A stretch of DNA of 20,857 nt from assembly GCA_030040865.1 (NCBI GenBank), contig JASHSX010000084.1, positions 1 through 20,857 of the forward strand, written 5' to 3'. The notes beneath the pieces are model-generated. The model did not search any database. It had not been told where the DNA came from and saw nothing but the letters and a program-made list of their open reading frames with translations. The position numbers were made by a program, and so were the translations under genes. The first letter of the stretch is position 1. The number at the start of each line of letters is the position of its first letter. Of the stretch, positions 13,460 through 20,857 are shown piece after piece. This DNA comes from Thermoplasmata archaeon. Lineage in GTDB: Archaea; Thermoplasmatota; Thermoplasmata; Lutacidiplasmatales; UBA184.

Positions 13460-16009
13460 ATGCAACTCCGCCGTCTCGTCGTCTCGAACCTCCGGAGCTA
13501 CGAGTCGGCGCACCTCGACTTCGGGAGCGGCACCACGCTGCTCGTGGGGGACATCGGCGCCGGGAAGACGAGCCTCCTCTACGCGATCGAGATGGCGCTG
13601 TTCGGCAGCGCCGAGGTCGACGCCGCCTACCTCGTCCGTCACGGCGCGGCGCACGCGGAGGTGACCGTCGAGTTCGAGGACGGGGAGCACCGCTACGCGA
13701 TCGCACGCCGGTTCCGGCGGCTCCGCCGCAAGGGCAAGGAGTCGTTCGAGGCCGAGAAGTTCCGGTTCACGATCGACGGCGCGGAGACCGCCTACTCGGC
13801 GACCGAGCTTCGGCAGCGGGTCATCGAGCTGCTGGGGTTCCCGGACAACCCCAATCCGCAGGCGCACTCCGACCTCTGGCGCTGGGCCGTCTACGTCCCG
13901 CAGGAGCGCATGCGCGAGATCCTCGGGGCGAGGGCCCAGGACCGGCTCGAGACCGTGCGCAAGGCGCTCGGCGTCGAGCGCTACCGGATCGCGGGGGAGA
14001 ACGCCCTCGAACTCGCGTCCGACCTTCGGCGAAGCGCCGCGGCTCGAAGGGCCGAGGCGGATCGGCTCCGGTACTTCGACGAGGAGTACGCGCGCAGCGT
14101 CGAGGAGGGCGACCGGCTCCGCGCGGAGCGCCACCGGCTCACCGAAGCGATCCGAGCCCGCGTCACCGATGAGGAGGCGGCCCGGGAACGGCGGCGGGCC
14201 GCCGAGGAGAAGGTGACGGCCCTCGACGCGGACCGGCGAGAGCTCGGGAGCCTCGACCGGGAGGACGCGCACGATGCCCGGACGCTCGACGAACGTTCCC
14301 GACTGCGGGGAGAGCGCGACGCGCAACTGCTCCGTCGCCGCGAGGAGGCCGCGGAGGCGGCCGAGGTCGGCCGGAACCTGGCGGCCCGGCGCACGGCGCT
14401 CTCCGACCTCGATCGGACCGTCGCCGAGCGGCGGCTCGAACTCGAGCAGCTCGGCGGCCGGCTCCGAAGCCTCGCCGAGGCGAGGGCCGAGCAGAGCGCC
14501 GCGGCGAGACGTCTCGAGGACGGGCGCGCTTCGCTCGAACACGCCCGATCGGACCGCTCGGCCGCGGAGCGCCAGCTCGGCGAGGCACTCCGGGAGGGGC
14601 CGGCCCACGAGCCCCCGGTGCCCACACCGACCCCGCTCGCCGAGATCGACGAGCGCCTCGCCGCGGCCCGGCGTGAGGAGGCGGAGGCCGCGGCCGCCGA
14701 GTCGCGGGCGGAGCTCTCGGTCCGGGACCTGGAGGAACTCGTAACGGCGGGTGTCTGCCCTCGGTGTCACCAGACGGTGCGGCCCCAGGAGTTCGCCGAC
14801 CACCGGGACGAGGCGGTCGGCGAGGCCGAACGCGCTCGTGCGGCCCGACGCGAGGCCGAGTCCCGACGCGGGCGGTTGGAGGAGGAGCGGCGGTCGCGCG
14901 AGCGGTTCGAGCGCGCCCACGACCGGTGGACGGAGATCGAGAAGCGACGCACGGCGCTCCGGGCCGCTCTCGCCGGCGCCGAGGCGACCGCCGAGCGGGA
15001 CGAACGGGTCGTGGGCGAGGCCGCGCGCGGCGTCGCGGCCGCGGAACTCCGGCTCGCCGAGCTCCTTCCCGCGGAGTCGGACGAGGCGGTCCGCCGGACC
15101 GAGCTCTCCCAGGCGGAGCGCCGACGCAACGACCTGGTCGCGGAGGTCGAGCGCGCGAGCCTCGCCGCCGAGCGGGCGCGCGTCGCCTCGGAGGCCGCGA
15201 CAACGCTCGCGACCGAGATCGGCCGCCTCGACCTCGAGATCGACGTCGTCCGGGCCCGACGGGCGGGTCGGGCGGAGCGGATCGAGGAGCTGAGGCGCCT
15301 ACTCGCCACGGCCTCCGAACGCGAGCGGGAACGAGACGCTGCCGACGGAGCCCTGGCGACGGCGGAGGCCGCCCGGCGCGAGGACGAACGGCTGCTCGAG
15401 CGGACCGATACGCGGCTCAGCGAGGCGGTGCGGCGGGTCGCCGAGTCCGAACGGGGCCGGGCCGAGCGCGCGGCCCTGATCGCCGAGGCCGATTCGACGG
15501 AGCAGAAGGCCGGCTGGATGGCGCACGCGTTCCACGACGCGGTCCTCAAGATGGAACAACGGATCCTCGCCCACGCGCAGGCCGCCTTCGGGCGGGAGTT
15601 CGCGCGCTACTTCGCGACGCTCCTCGAGGACCCGGCGATCGAGGCGCAGACCGATACCTCGTTCACGCCGGCGGTCACCCTCGACGGGACGTGGACCCCG
15701 GCGGACGCGCTCTCGGGCGGCGAGCGGACCAGCCTCGCCCTCGCCTTCCGCCTCGCGCTCTCCCACGTCGTGCGGTCGATGGGCGACCTCCGCCTCGACA
15801 CCCTGCTCCTCGACGAGCCGACCGACGGTTTCTCCCCGGAGCAGGTGCTTCGGATGGGCGAGCTCCTCGAGGAGATCGGGCTCCCGCAGCTCGTGATCGT
15901 CTCGCACGAGGGGCAGCTGGCGGCGATCGCCGACCGGGTGGTCCGGGTCGAGAAGCGCGATGGGCGCTCCCGCCTGGTCGCGGGCCCCCCCGGGGCGGCC
16001 GAAGGATAG
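13460..16009 (+). CDS. rad50: Rad50 ABC-type ATPase with zinc hook
   Basis: 849-aa SMC-like ATPase that tethers DNA ends and regulates Mre11. Residues 30-37 are Walker A GDIGAGKT. A Q-loop YVPQERM follows. Long Arg/Glu/Ala-rich coiled coils flank the zinc hook C433-P-R-C436 (CPRCHQTV), the dimerisation apex. After the return coil come the signature L751-S-G-G-E, Walker B LLLD785-E786 and the switch SHEGQL. The length is typical of archaeal Rad50. The coiled coil is extremely Arg/Glu/Ala-rich, as expected at this GC content, and it produces long spurious open frames on both strands. GGGAGAGGG upstream of the ATG may serve as ribosome binding site. It is translated right after mre11, and the stop lies 16 nt from the convergent aldo/keto reductase stop. 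Confidence 0.97.
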   Translation: MQLRRLVVSNLRSYESAHLDFGSGTTLLVGDIGAGKTSLLYAIEMALFGSAEVDAAYLVRHGAAHAEVTVEFEDGEHRYAIARRFRRLRRKGKESFEAEKFRFTIDGAETAYSATELRQRVIELLGFPDNPNPQAHSDLWRWAVYVPQERMREILGARAQDRLETVRKALGVERYRIAGENALELASDLRRSAAARRAEADRLRYFDEEYARSVEEGDRLRAERHRLTEAIRARVTDEEAARERRRAAEEKVTALDADRRELGSLDREDAHDARTLDERSRLRGERDAQLLRRREEAAEAAEVGRNLAARRTALSDLDRTVAERRLELEQLGGRLRSLAEARAEQSAAARRLEDGRASLEHARSDRSAAERQLGEALREGPAHEPPVPTPTPLAEIDERLAAARREEAEAAAAESRAELSVRDLEELVTAGVCPRCHQTVRPQEFADHRDEAVGEAERARAARREAESRRGRLEEERRSRERFERAHDRWTEIEKRRTALRAALAGAEATAERDERVVGEAARGVAAAELRLAELLPAESDEAVRRTELSQAERRRNDLVAEVERASLAAERARVASEAATTLATEIGRLDLEIDVVRARRAGRAERIEELRRLLATASERERERDAADGALATAEAARREDERLLERTDTRLSEAVRRVAESERGRAERAALIAEADSTEQKAGWMAHAFHDAVLKMEQRILAHAQAAFGREFARYFATLLEDPAIEAQTDTSFTPAVTLDGTWTPADALSGGERTSLALAFRLALSHVVRSMGDLRLDTLLLDEPTDGFSPEQVLRMGELLEEIGLPQLVIVSHEGQLAAIADRVVRVEKRDGRSRLVAGPPGAAEG

Positions 16010-16025
16010 GCGACGGCGCCGCGGA

Positions 16026-17132
16026 TCACGCCCGGAGCGCGCGGAACGACGCTTCGTCCCAGGGCGGGAGCGACGCCACCTCGAGGTTCTCCGCGAGGTG
16101 CTCGAGCCGCTTCTGACCGACGAGCGGCCCGAGCGTGCCGGGTGCGGATCGGGAGAACTGGAGCGCGGTCTGGGCCGCCGTGAGCCCGGGCCGCTTCGGC
16201 CCCCCGCGGGCGAGCTGACCCTGGAAGAGCGGGACGCTCGTGAAGCAACCCATCTTGCTCCGTGCCGCCGCCTCGAACAGCGTCGTCGCCGCGCCCGGTC
16301 CGGGCTGATTGCGGAACGTCGCCGCTTCGGGCATCGCGAGGTTGAACGGGAACTGCAGGAAGCGGAACCCGTGATCGGGTCCGCCCGCCCGTTCCGCGAC
16401 GCGGAGCGCGTCGTCGAGCGAGAGGTATCCCGCGTCGGTCGGCCGGGTCCGCAAGCAGTCCCACGTCGCGAGCCCGTACCAGCCGAGCGACCCGTCCTCC
16501 CGGAACCGCTCGTAGAGCCGGAAGGCGGCCTCGAGCCGGAGGAGGAACTCGTCGTGCCCGACGACCGGCAGTTGAGCGTCCGGGGCGTTGTGGAGGTAGA
16601 GAAGGTCGACCGTTTCGACGCCCAGGTTCGCGCGGCTGCGGGCGAACTGGTCGGTCAGGTACGCCACGCTCATCGCGTGGCTGCCGTCGACGAGGTCCTT
16701 CGGGTCCAGGATACCGGGACGGACGAGTTCCCGCTCGACCCACTTCTCGGGCGGAAGCTTCACCTCCCCGTCCGGCGCGAGATATCCGTTCTTCGTGGCG
16801 AGGAACACCTCGTCGCGGGCGATCGAGCCCTTCTCGACGAGGCGGCTCAACGCCCGGCCCAGGCTACGCTCCGCCCGCTGGTGCCGGTAGTTGATCGCCG
16901 TATCGAGAACGTTGACCCGGCCCGAGGTGAGACAGACGGTCGCGGCCTGCTCGACCGCGAGGTCGGTGGCGGCGTCCGGGGGTCCGATGTACGTGCCCAG
17001 GCCGAGCGAGGTCACGGTCAACCCGCCGGGAGCGGTTCGAAAATGGGAGGAGGGTAGGTCGCGGTCGCGGATCGATCGATCGCGGAAGCGCCGCGTGCCG
17101 GCCTCGGTCGCCCGGCCCGGGAGCGCCGCCAC
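16026..17132 (-). CDS. Aldo/keto reductase family protein
   Basis: 368-aa NAD(P)H-dependent oxidoreductase with a TIM barrel, probably cytoplasmic; substrate unknown. The catalytic tetrad is complete: D77 and Y82 (LDTAINY), K114 (LATKNGY) and H181 (LYLHNAP). The N-terminal FRTAPGGLTVTSLGLGTY is the usual first strand. The terminal helices carry the expected cofactor-site region near LGPLVGQKRLEHLAENL. The GTG at 17132 is chosen because a GCTTTTGAGC box lies about 27 nt upstream. An ATG at 17207 would add an Arg-rich, low-complexity 25-aa extension and place the TATA box inside the gene. Compared with typical aldo/keto reductases it has an insertion after K114 (GYLAPDGEVKLPPEKW and following), probably a loop over the active site. 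Confidence 0.9.
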   Translation of the reverse strand: MAALPGRATEAGTRRFRDRSIRDRDLPSSHFRTAPGGLTVTSLGLGTYIGPPDAATDLAVEQAATVCLTSGRVNVLDTAINYRHQRAERSLGRALSRLVEKGSIARDEVFLATKNGYLAPDGEVKLPPEKWVERELVRPGILDPKDLVDGSHAMSVAYLTDQFARSRANLGVETVDLLYLHNAPDAQLPVVGHDEFLLRLEAAFRLYERFREDGSLGWYGLATWDCLRTRPTDAGYLSLDDALRVAERAGGPDHGFRFLQFPFNLAMPEAATFRNQPGPGAATTLFEAAARSKMGCFTSVPLFQGQLARGGPKRPGLTAAQTALQFSRSAPGTLGPLVGQKRLEHLAENLEVASLPPWDEASFRALRA

Positions 17133-17154
17133 GGACCCTCGGGGCTCTCCGGGC

Positions 17155-17164
17155 TCAAAAGCAC
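17155..17164 (-). promoter_or_regulatory. TATA-like box for the aldo/keto reductase gene
   Basis: GCTTTTGAGC on the minus strand, centred about 27 nt upstream of the GTG at 17132. It fits leaderless initiation and decides the start. Confidence 0.5.
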
Positions 17165-17234
17165 GACGCCGGCTCCGAGGACCCCGACGCTCTCGCGCTA
17201 GGGTCATGAGCGGACCCGGGCTGGCCCCCGCTCC

Positions 17235-17354
17235 ATGCCCCGGCGGAAGTACGGCCGGCTGCGCAAGCCGATCCCACCGGTGCCCCGGGAGAAGTGCCGG
17301 TTCTGCCGCCTTCGGCGACCGTGCCCGATCCATCCCCGCGCCGAATCAACCTGA
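17235..17354 (+). CDS. 39-aa basic C-C-C-H zinc-site microprotein (candidate)
   Basis: ATG to TGA encodes a 39-residue basic protein: MPRRKYGRLRKPIPPVPREK then CRFCRLRRPCPIH then PRAEST. The four candidate ligands C21, C24, C30 and H33 form C-x2-C-x5-C-x2-H, and 12 of the 39 residues are Arg or Lys. A small zinc knuckle that binds RNA or DNA is likely. It lies in the gap between the divergent aldo/keto reductase and kelch/PKD genes and is too short for most gene callers. A clear TATA box or Shine-Dalgarno was not seen. Support comes from the ligand spacing and the basic, non-random composition. Confidence 0.55.
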   Translation: MPRRKYGRLRKPIPPVPREKCRFCRLRRPCPIHPRAEST

Positions 17355-17394
17355 GACCCCGGGACCCCAACTCCCGACCGACCCGACGCCGGAC

Positions 17395-17415
17395 GGCGCG
17401 CGGTACCCGCGCGCC
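17395..17415. terminator. Perfect 9-bp hairpin upstream of kelch/PKD gene
   Basis: GGCGCGCGG (17395-17403) and CCGCGCGCC (17407-17415) are separated by TAC. The hairpin follows the 39-aa gene and ends 6 nt before the TATA box of the next gene. It could end the upstream transcript, or it could act as an operator next to the BRE/TATA element. Confidence 0.45.
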
Positions 17416-17420
17416 CGAAC

Positions 17421-17430
17421 CCTTAACTAG
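17421..17430 (+). promoter_or_regulatory. TATA-like box for the kelch/PKD gene
   Basis: CCTTAACTAG, centred about 27 nt before the ATG at 17453, is the standard leaderless spacing. Confidence 0.6.
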
Positions 17431-17452
17431 GGCCAGCCCGGGTCGTCGGTAT

Positions 17453-19405
17453 ATGCCGCTTCTTCCGGCCCGGAAGCGTGCGCTGCTCGTCGGGATCGCG
17501 ATCGCCGTCCTCGTGATCTCGGGGACTGCCGGGGCGCTCGCCTACCGGACCCCGACGACCACCGGGGGGCCCGCTGCCTCCGGGTTCGGAGCGGAGCAGC
17601 TCGCGGCCGCCCGCGCTGCGGTCGAGCTCGCCGCCGGGACGAACGGGCTCGCGACCGACCCGGCGCGACTCGCGTCGATCGCGACGGTTCCGGGCCCCGC
17701 GACCGGGCCGTCGTACCGCTGGCAGCCCGTCCCGGCGCTCCCCGGGCAGCCGGCCCCGCGTTACTTCCCGAACCTCGTCTGGGACCCCGCCGACGGCTAT
17801 GTGCTGTTGTACGGAGGATACAACATCAACAGCGGGATCACCTACTCCGACACCTGGACGTACCTGAACGGGACGTGGACCAACATCACGAACACCGTCG
17901 CGGGACAGCCGCCCCCGCTCTGGGCCTCCGGGTTCGCCTACGACCCCTCGGACCACGAGGTCGTGCTCTACGGCGGGAACTTCTATACCGGGGCGCAGGA
18001 GGACTGGACGTGGGCGTATCACGACAAGGTGTGGACCAACCTCACGTCTACCGCCGGTACCCCGCCCGCCGTCCGCGTCCTCCCCGGTTTGGCGACCGAC
18101 TCGACGCTCGGTGGCGTTCTCCTGTTCGGCGGCAACTACGGGACCTACAGCTTCAACGACACGTGGACGTTCGTGCACGACGCGTGGACGAACGTGACCG
18201 CGACCGCCGGAACCCCGGGGTACTTCCCGGGGGGAGGGTTCGTGAGCAGCAACCCGGCCGGCCCCGGGCCGCTACTCTTCGGCGCGGTCAGCGACGGACC
18301 GCCGAGCTTGGATCGGGTGTTCGGGGGAACGTACGAGTTCGTGGCCGGGGCCTGGAAGAACCTGACGGCCGGAAACCCGGACGCGCCAATCTGCAGTCCG
18401 AACTCCGAGGGGGGTACCGTCGGATACCTGCCGTCGATCGGCGCCGTCGTGCTCTACACGTTCGCAGCGACCAACGCGACCGGCGTGGGAGCCGTCGGGC
18501 CGTTCACGTGGTTCTTCGAGGCCGGGACCTGGGTGAACGAGACCGCGGCCGCCGGACCGATCGACAGCCTGCTGGTCGCGCCGGGCGCGTTCGTCTCCCC
18601 CTACGACAGCGCCTTCATCGTCCTGGGCGGCTTGAACGTGGCGACCGACCTGATGTCGACCGCGGTCTGGGCGCTCGCCGCACCGCCGGCGGTCACCGCC
18701 GTGGGTTCGCCGACGGTCGTCGACGTCGGAACGGCGGTCTCGTTCTCGGGTGCGATCAGACTGGGCCTGGCTGACGGTACCCCGGAGTGGACGTTCGGCG
18801 ACGGCGGGAACTCAACGGGGTTGAGCGCTTCCCACACGTACGCGGTCCCGGGCCTCTACACCGCGAACCTCACGGTCACGGATCTCGTCGGTCAGGTCGG
18901 CTCGGCCTCGGTCGCGATCCAGGTGAACCCCGCGCCGACGGTCGGCGTCTCCGGTCCCTCCGGCACACCCACGGCCGGGAGCGCGGTGGTCTTCGCGGCT
19001 CTCCCGAGGGGCGGTACTCCGCCGTTCTCGTTCTCCTGGAACTTCGGGAACGGGGTCACGTCGACCTCTCCGGCACCGACCGTGACGTACGCGTCGTCCG
19101 GCACGTATACGGTGACGTTGACCCTGACCGACCAGGTCGGAAAGACCGCGACCAACAGCACGAGCGTGACGATCGTCGCGCCGTCGTCCGGCTCTTCCTC
19201 CACGTCGCTCACGTCGGGCACCGGCCTCTACCTCCTCCTGGCCGTGATCGCTCTCGTCGCCGTGGCTATCGTACTGGGCGTCCTCCTGGCTCGCAAGGGT
19301 GGCGGCTCCCGCCCGTCGCCGACCCCGTACGCTCCGTCGACTCCGCCCGCGGGGGCTATCGGACCTCCCCCGGGCGCTTCCGGGCCACCGCCCCCGCCGA
19401 CGTGA
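17453..19405 (+). CDS. Kelch-repeat and PKD-domain surface protein
   Basis: 650-aa membrane-anchored extracellular protein; ligand unknown. An N-terminal signal anchor (residues about 8-32, after MPLLPARKR) leads to a spacer. Six kelch-like blades follow (about 115-410), each with a hydrophobic strand ending in GG and a W-rich unit such as DTWTYLNGTWTNIT, forming a beta-propeller. Two PKD domains come next (WTFGDG about 416-492; WNFGNG about 494-574). A Ser/Thr linker, a TM helix (about 589-612, LYLLLAVIALVAVAIVLGVL), Arg/Lys, and a Pro-rich cytoplasmic tail complete it. N-x-S/T sites are frequent, as in the large protein at 546-3809, with which it shares overall plan and C-terminal anchoring. 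The ATG at 17453 is fixed by the TATA spacing; the frame is open back to 17294 but without a signal sequence. Confidence 0.88.
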   Translation: MPLLPARKRALLVGIAIAVLVISGTAGALAYRTPTTTGGPAASGFGAEQLAAARAAVELAAGTNGLATDPARLASIATVPGPATGPSYRWQPVPALPGQPAPRYFPNLVWDPADGYVLLYGGYNINSGITYSDTWTYLNGTWTNITNTVAGQPPPLWASGFAYDPSDHEVVLYGGNFYTGAQEDWTWAYHDKVWTNLTSTAGTPPAVRVLPGLATDSTLGGVLLFGGNYGTYSFNDTWTFVHDAWTNVTATAGTPGYFPGGGFVSSNPAGPGPLLFGAVSDGPPSLDRVFGGTYEFVAGAWKNLTAGNPDAPICSPNSEGGTVGYLPSIGAVVLYTFAATNATGVGAVGPFTWFFEAGTWVNETAAAGPIDSLLVAPGAFVSPYDSAFIVLGGLNVATDLMSTAVWALAAPPAVTAVGSPTVVDVGTAVSFSGAIRLGLADGTPEWTFGDGGNSTGLSASHTYAVPGLYTANLTVTDLVGQVGSASVAIQVNPAPTVGVSGPSGTPTAGSAVVFAALPRGGTPPFSFSWNFGNGVTSTSPAPTVTYASSGTYTVTLTLTDQVGKTATNSTSVTIVAPSSGSSSTSLTSGTGLYLLLAVIALVAVAIVLGVLLARKGGGSRPSPTPYAPSTPPAGAIGPPPGASGPPPPPT

Positions 19406-19406
19406 G

Positions 19407-19447
19407 CCGGGCGGTCACCCGGACTACGCCGCCGGTTTCGCCGGCGG
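19407..19447. terminator. Two stem-loops at convergent gene ends
   Basis: CCGGG (19407-19411) pairs with CCCGG (19418-19422) in the 18-nt gap between stop codons. CCGCCGG (19429-19435) pairs with CCGGCGG (19441-19447) around TTTCG inside the last codons of the radical SAM gene. The two structures could serve either strand as 3'-end elements. Confidence 0.4.
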
Positions 19448-20857
19448 TCGCTTGCCGACGAGGAGCGGCGTGGCGACGCGCTCGTGGAACCGGTCGGCCG
19501 CACGACCCAAGCCCGCGGCGACCCGGGGCGACAATCGCTCGCGGGTCCTCCCGAAGGCCGCCTCCAGTCCGAAGCGCGCCTGCTCCCATCGGTAGAGGGT
19601 CTGCGGGTACGCGCCCTCGTAAAGGAGGGTACGCCCGCCCGACGCGCGCGTCGTCTTCGCCCGTCCCGTGAGCCGGTCCTTCACTTTGTCGTGGAATCGA
19701 GTGCCGGGGATCGGCACCGCGATCGATACCGAGTACTCCTCCGGACTGAACCGTCGGAACAGGTGCAACGTCGCCTCGATATCGTCGAGCGTCTCTCCGG
19801 GGTAGCCGAGCATCAGGAACCAGTACTGCCGGATCCCTTCCCGCCGGAGCGCCTCGGCCGTTCGCTCGACCTGCGCGAGCCGAGTACCGCGGTTCATGAG
19901 ATCGAGCATCTTCTGGCTGCCGGACTCCACGCCCACGTAGACGCGCGCCAGTCCCGCCTCCCGCATCCGGTGGAGGAGCTCGGGCTTCAGCAGGTCGACC
20001 CGCGCGAGGCACTCGAAGCGTAGGTCGAGCCGCTCGGAGATCATCCGGTCGAGCAGCTCGTCCATCCACGGTCGGGAGATCCCGAAGACGTCGTCGCAGA
20101 AGCGGACGTAGTCGACGCGGTACTGCTCCTTCAGCGCGCGCAGCTCCGCGACGACCCGTTGGGGGGACTGCTGCCGGAACGTGCGGCCGAAGGTCGGCTT
20201 CGAGCACCAGGAGCAGTCGAACGGGCAGCCCCGCGACGTGAGGACCGCAGCCCGGCGCTCGCCGGTCGACCGCTGCCATCGCCCGAGGTACTCCTCCATG
20301 TCGACCAGGTCCCAGGCGGGCAGCGGAAGCCGGTCGAGGTCCTTCAGGAACGGGCGCGGGGGGGCCCGCACCGGGCACCCGCCGCGCAGATGCACCGTGC
20401 CGTGGACTCCCACCGGGTCCCGGCCGTCGCGCACCACGCGCGCGAGTTCGGCGAGCGCCTCCTCGCCTTCCGCCGGCACGACGGCGTCGAACCCGTTCGT
20501 GAGATAGTGGGCGGCCCGCGTCGCCGCGTCCGGCCCTCCCGCGACGGTGTAGGCACCTGCGTGACGGGCGCGCCGCGCGATCTCGATCGCGCGGTCGGCC
20601 GTGAGCGTTTTCGTGTGGACCCCGACCACGTGAGGTCGGAACGAGCGGAGACGCCCCCCGACGGCGCGCGCGTCGCGTTCGAACGTGAGGTCGACCATGT
20701 CGACCGAGATCCCCTCGCCCCGGAGGTACGCCCCCAGGGTCAGGAGGCCCAGGGAAGGATACAGCTCGACGAACTTCCTTTCCATCGGGTCTTCGCGGGC
20801 GACGTACGGATCGACGAGCAGGACCCGCGCCTCGTCCGCCGACGACGGCGACGGGCG
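19424..20857 (-). CDS. B12-binding-domain radical SAM protein (5' end outside window)
   Basis: At least 477 codons are visible. The frame is open to the window edge and the first in-window ATG (20785) lies inside the first domain, so the true N-terminus is outside. An N-terminal Rossmann-like cobalamin-binding-type domain (RVLLVDPYVARED, ... LYPSLGLLTLGAYLR, ... VVGVHTKT, AGGPDAAT) lacks the DxHxxG histidine. It therefore probably binds B12 base-off without His, or has lost B12 binding. The radical SAM core has C-PFD-C-SW-C (20204-20227), which binds the 4Fe-4S cluster, then YVRFCDDVFGISR, YVGVESGSQ and MLGYPGETLDDIE. The C-terminal ~100 residues are Arg-rich and unassigned. Relatives (COG1032-like) act in methylations, lipid modification (e.g. 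archaeal GDGT ring formation) and cofactor synthesis; which applies here cannot be read from the sequence. Confidence 0.9.
   Translation of the reverse strand, partial: RPSPSSADEARVLLVDPYVAREDPMERKFVELYPSLGLLTLGAYLRGEGISVDMVDLTFERDARAVGGRLRSFRPHVVGVHTKTLTADRAIEIARRARHAGAYTVAGGPDAATRAAHYLTNGFDAVVPAEGEEALAELARVVRDGRDPVGVHGTVHLRGGCPVRAPPRPFLKDLDRLPLPAWDLVDMEEYLGRWQRSTGERRAAVLTSRGCPFDCSWCSKPTFGRTFRQQSPQRVVAELRALKEQYRVDYVRFCDDVFGISRPWMDELLDRMISERLDLRFECLARVDLLKPELLHRMREAGLARVYVGVESGSQKMLDLMNRGTRLAQVERTAEALRREGIRQYWFLMLGYPGETLDDIEATLHLFRRFSPEEYSVSIAVPIPGTRFHDKVKDRLTGRAKTTRASGGRTLLYEGAYPQTLYRWEQARFGLEAAFGRTRERLSPRVAAGLGRAADRFHERVATPLLVGKRPPAKPAA

Noticed and set aside
11874..13706. A long minus-strand frame opposite mre11
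   Set aside because: Antisense to mre11, with Arg/Pro repeats and no recognisable domain.
14764..16116. A 450-codon plus-strand frame inside rad50
   Set aside because: Out of frame with the zinc hook, signature and Walker B, which are clear in the rad50 frame; composition is almost only Arg/Gly/Ala/Pro.
17133..17333. Longer N-terminus of the aldo/keto reductase
   Set aside because: The additional residues are Arg-rich and the TATA-like box at 17155-17164 would lie inside the coding region.
1..20857. CRISPR arrays, insertion sequences, prophage or toxin-antitoxin genes
   Set aside because: No regularly spaced direct repeats, transposase motifs or terminal inverted repeats were seen; the repeats found are short local hairpins.

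Overview
This is a GC-rich archaeal chromosome segment, most likely from an uncultivated thermophilic or acidophilic Thermoplasmatota-like euryarchaeon. That placement is an inference. It rests on an archaeal-type RNase P RNA, a canonical C/D box guide RNA, a Mre11/Rad50 pair, YVTN/kelch/PKD surface proteins, a bacterial-type ThrRS, and TATA-like boxes about 26-30 nt upstream of many start codons (leaderless transcription). No insertion sequence, phage gene, CRISPR array or tRNA gene was seen. The window reads as ordinary chromosome with many short intergenic regions and several very small genes.

Layout, left to right. (1) 4-316, minus: RNase P RNA (rnpB), nearly complete at the window edge. 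(2) 546-3809, minus: a large membrane-anchored surface protein with a seven-blade YVTN propeller and Cys-paired Ig-like repeats. Behind it in the same direction is a winged-helix protein (3943-4992). (3) 5210-5869, plus: a HisA/HisF-related barrel protein lacking both canonical catalytic aspartates, followed by a C/D box sRNA (5887-5953) with a perfect terminal stem. (4) 6034-6645, minus: an unknown helical protein that shares a short divergent promoter region with thrS (6726-8645, plus). (5) 8642-8839, minus: a 65-aa zinc-finger protein whose stop overlaps the thrS stop. (6) 8973-11096, plus: a membrane pyrophosphatase of the K+-independent, proton-pumping class, followed by a 14-codon Cys-rich microORF (11141-11185). 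(7) 11276-11635, minus: an unknown acidic 119-aa protein. (8) 11723-16009, plus: a small one-TM protein, mre11 and rad50, apparently one operon. (9) 16026-17132, minus: an aldo/keto reductase. (10) 17235-17354, plus: a 39-aa basic protein with a C-C-C-H metal-site pattern. (11) 17453-19405, plus: a kelch/PKD surface protein. (12) 19424 to the right edge, minus: a B12-domain radical SAM protein, 5' end outside the window.

Functional themes are RNA processing and translation (RNase P, C/D sRNA, ThrRS), double-strand break repair (Mre11-Rad50), pyrophosphate-driven proton pumping, and cell-surface display. The least described items are the C/D sRNA, the two microproteins (MCDTCGC type and C-C-C-H type), the catalytically altered HisA-like protein, and the Mre11 with Ser in place of the motif III Asn.
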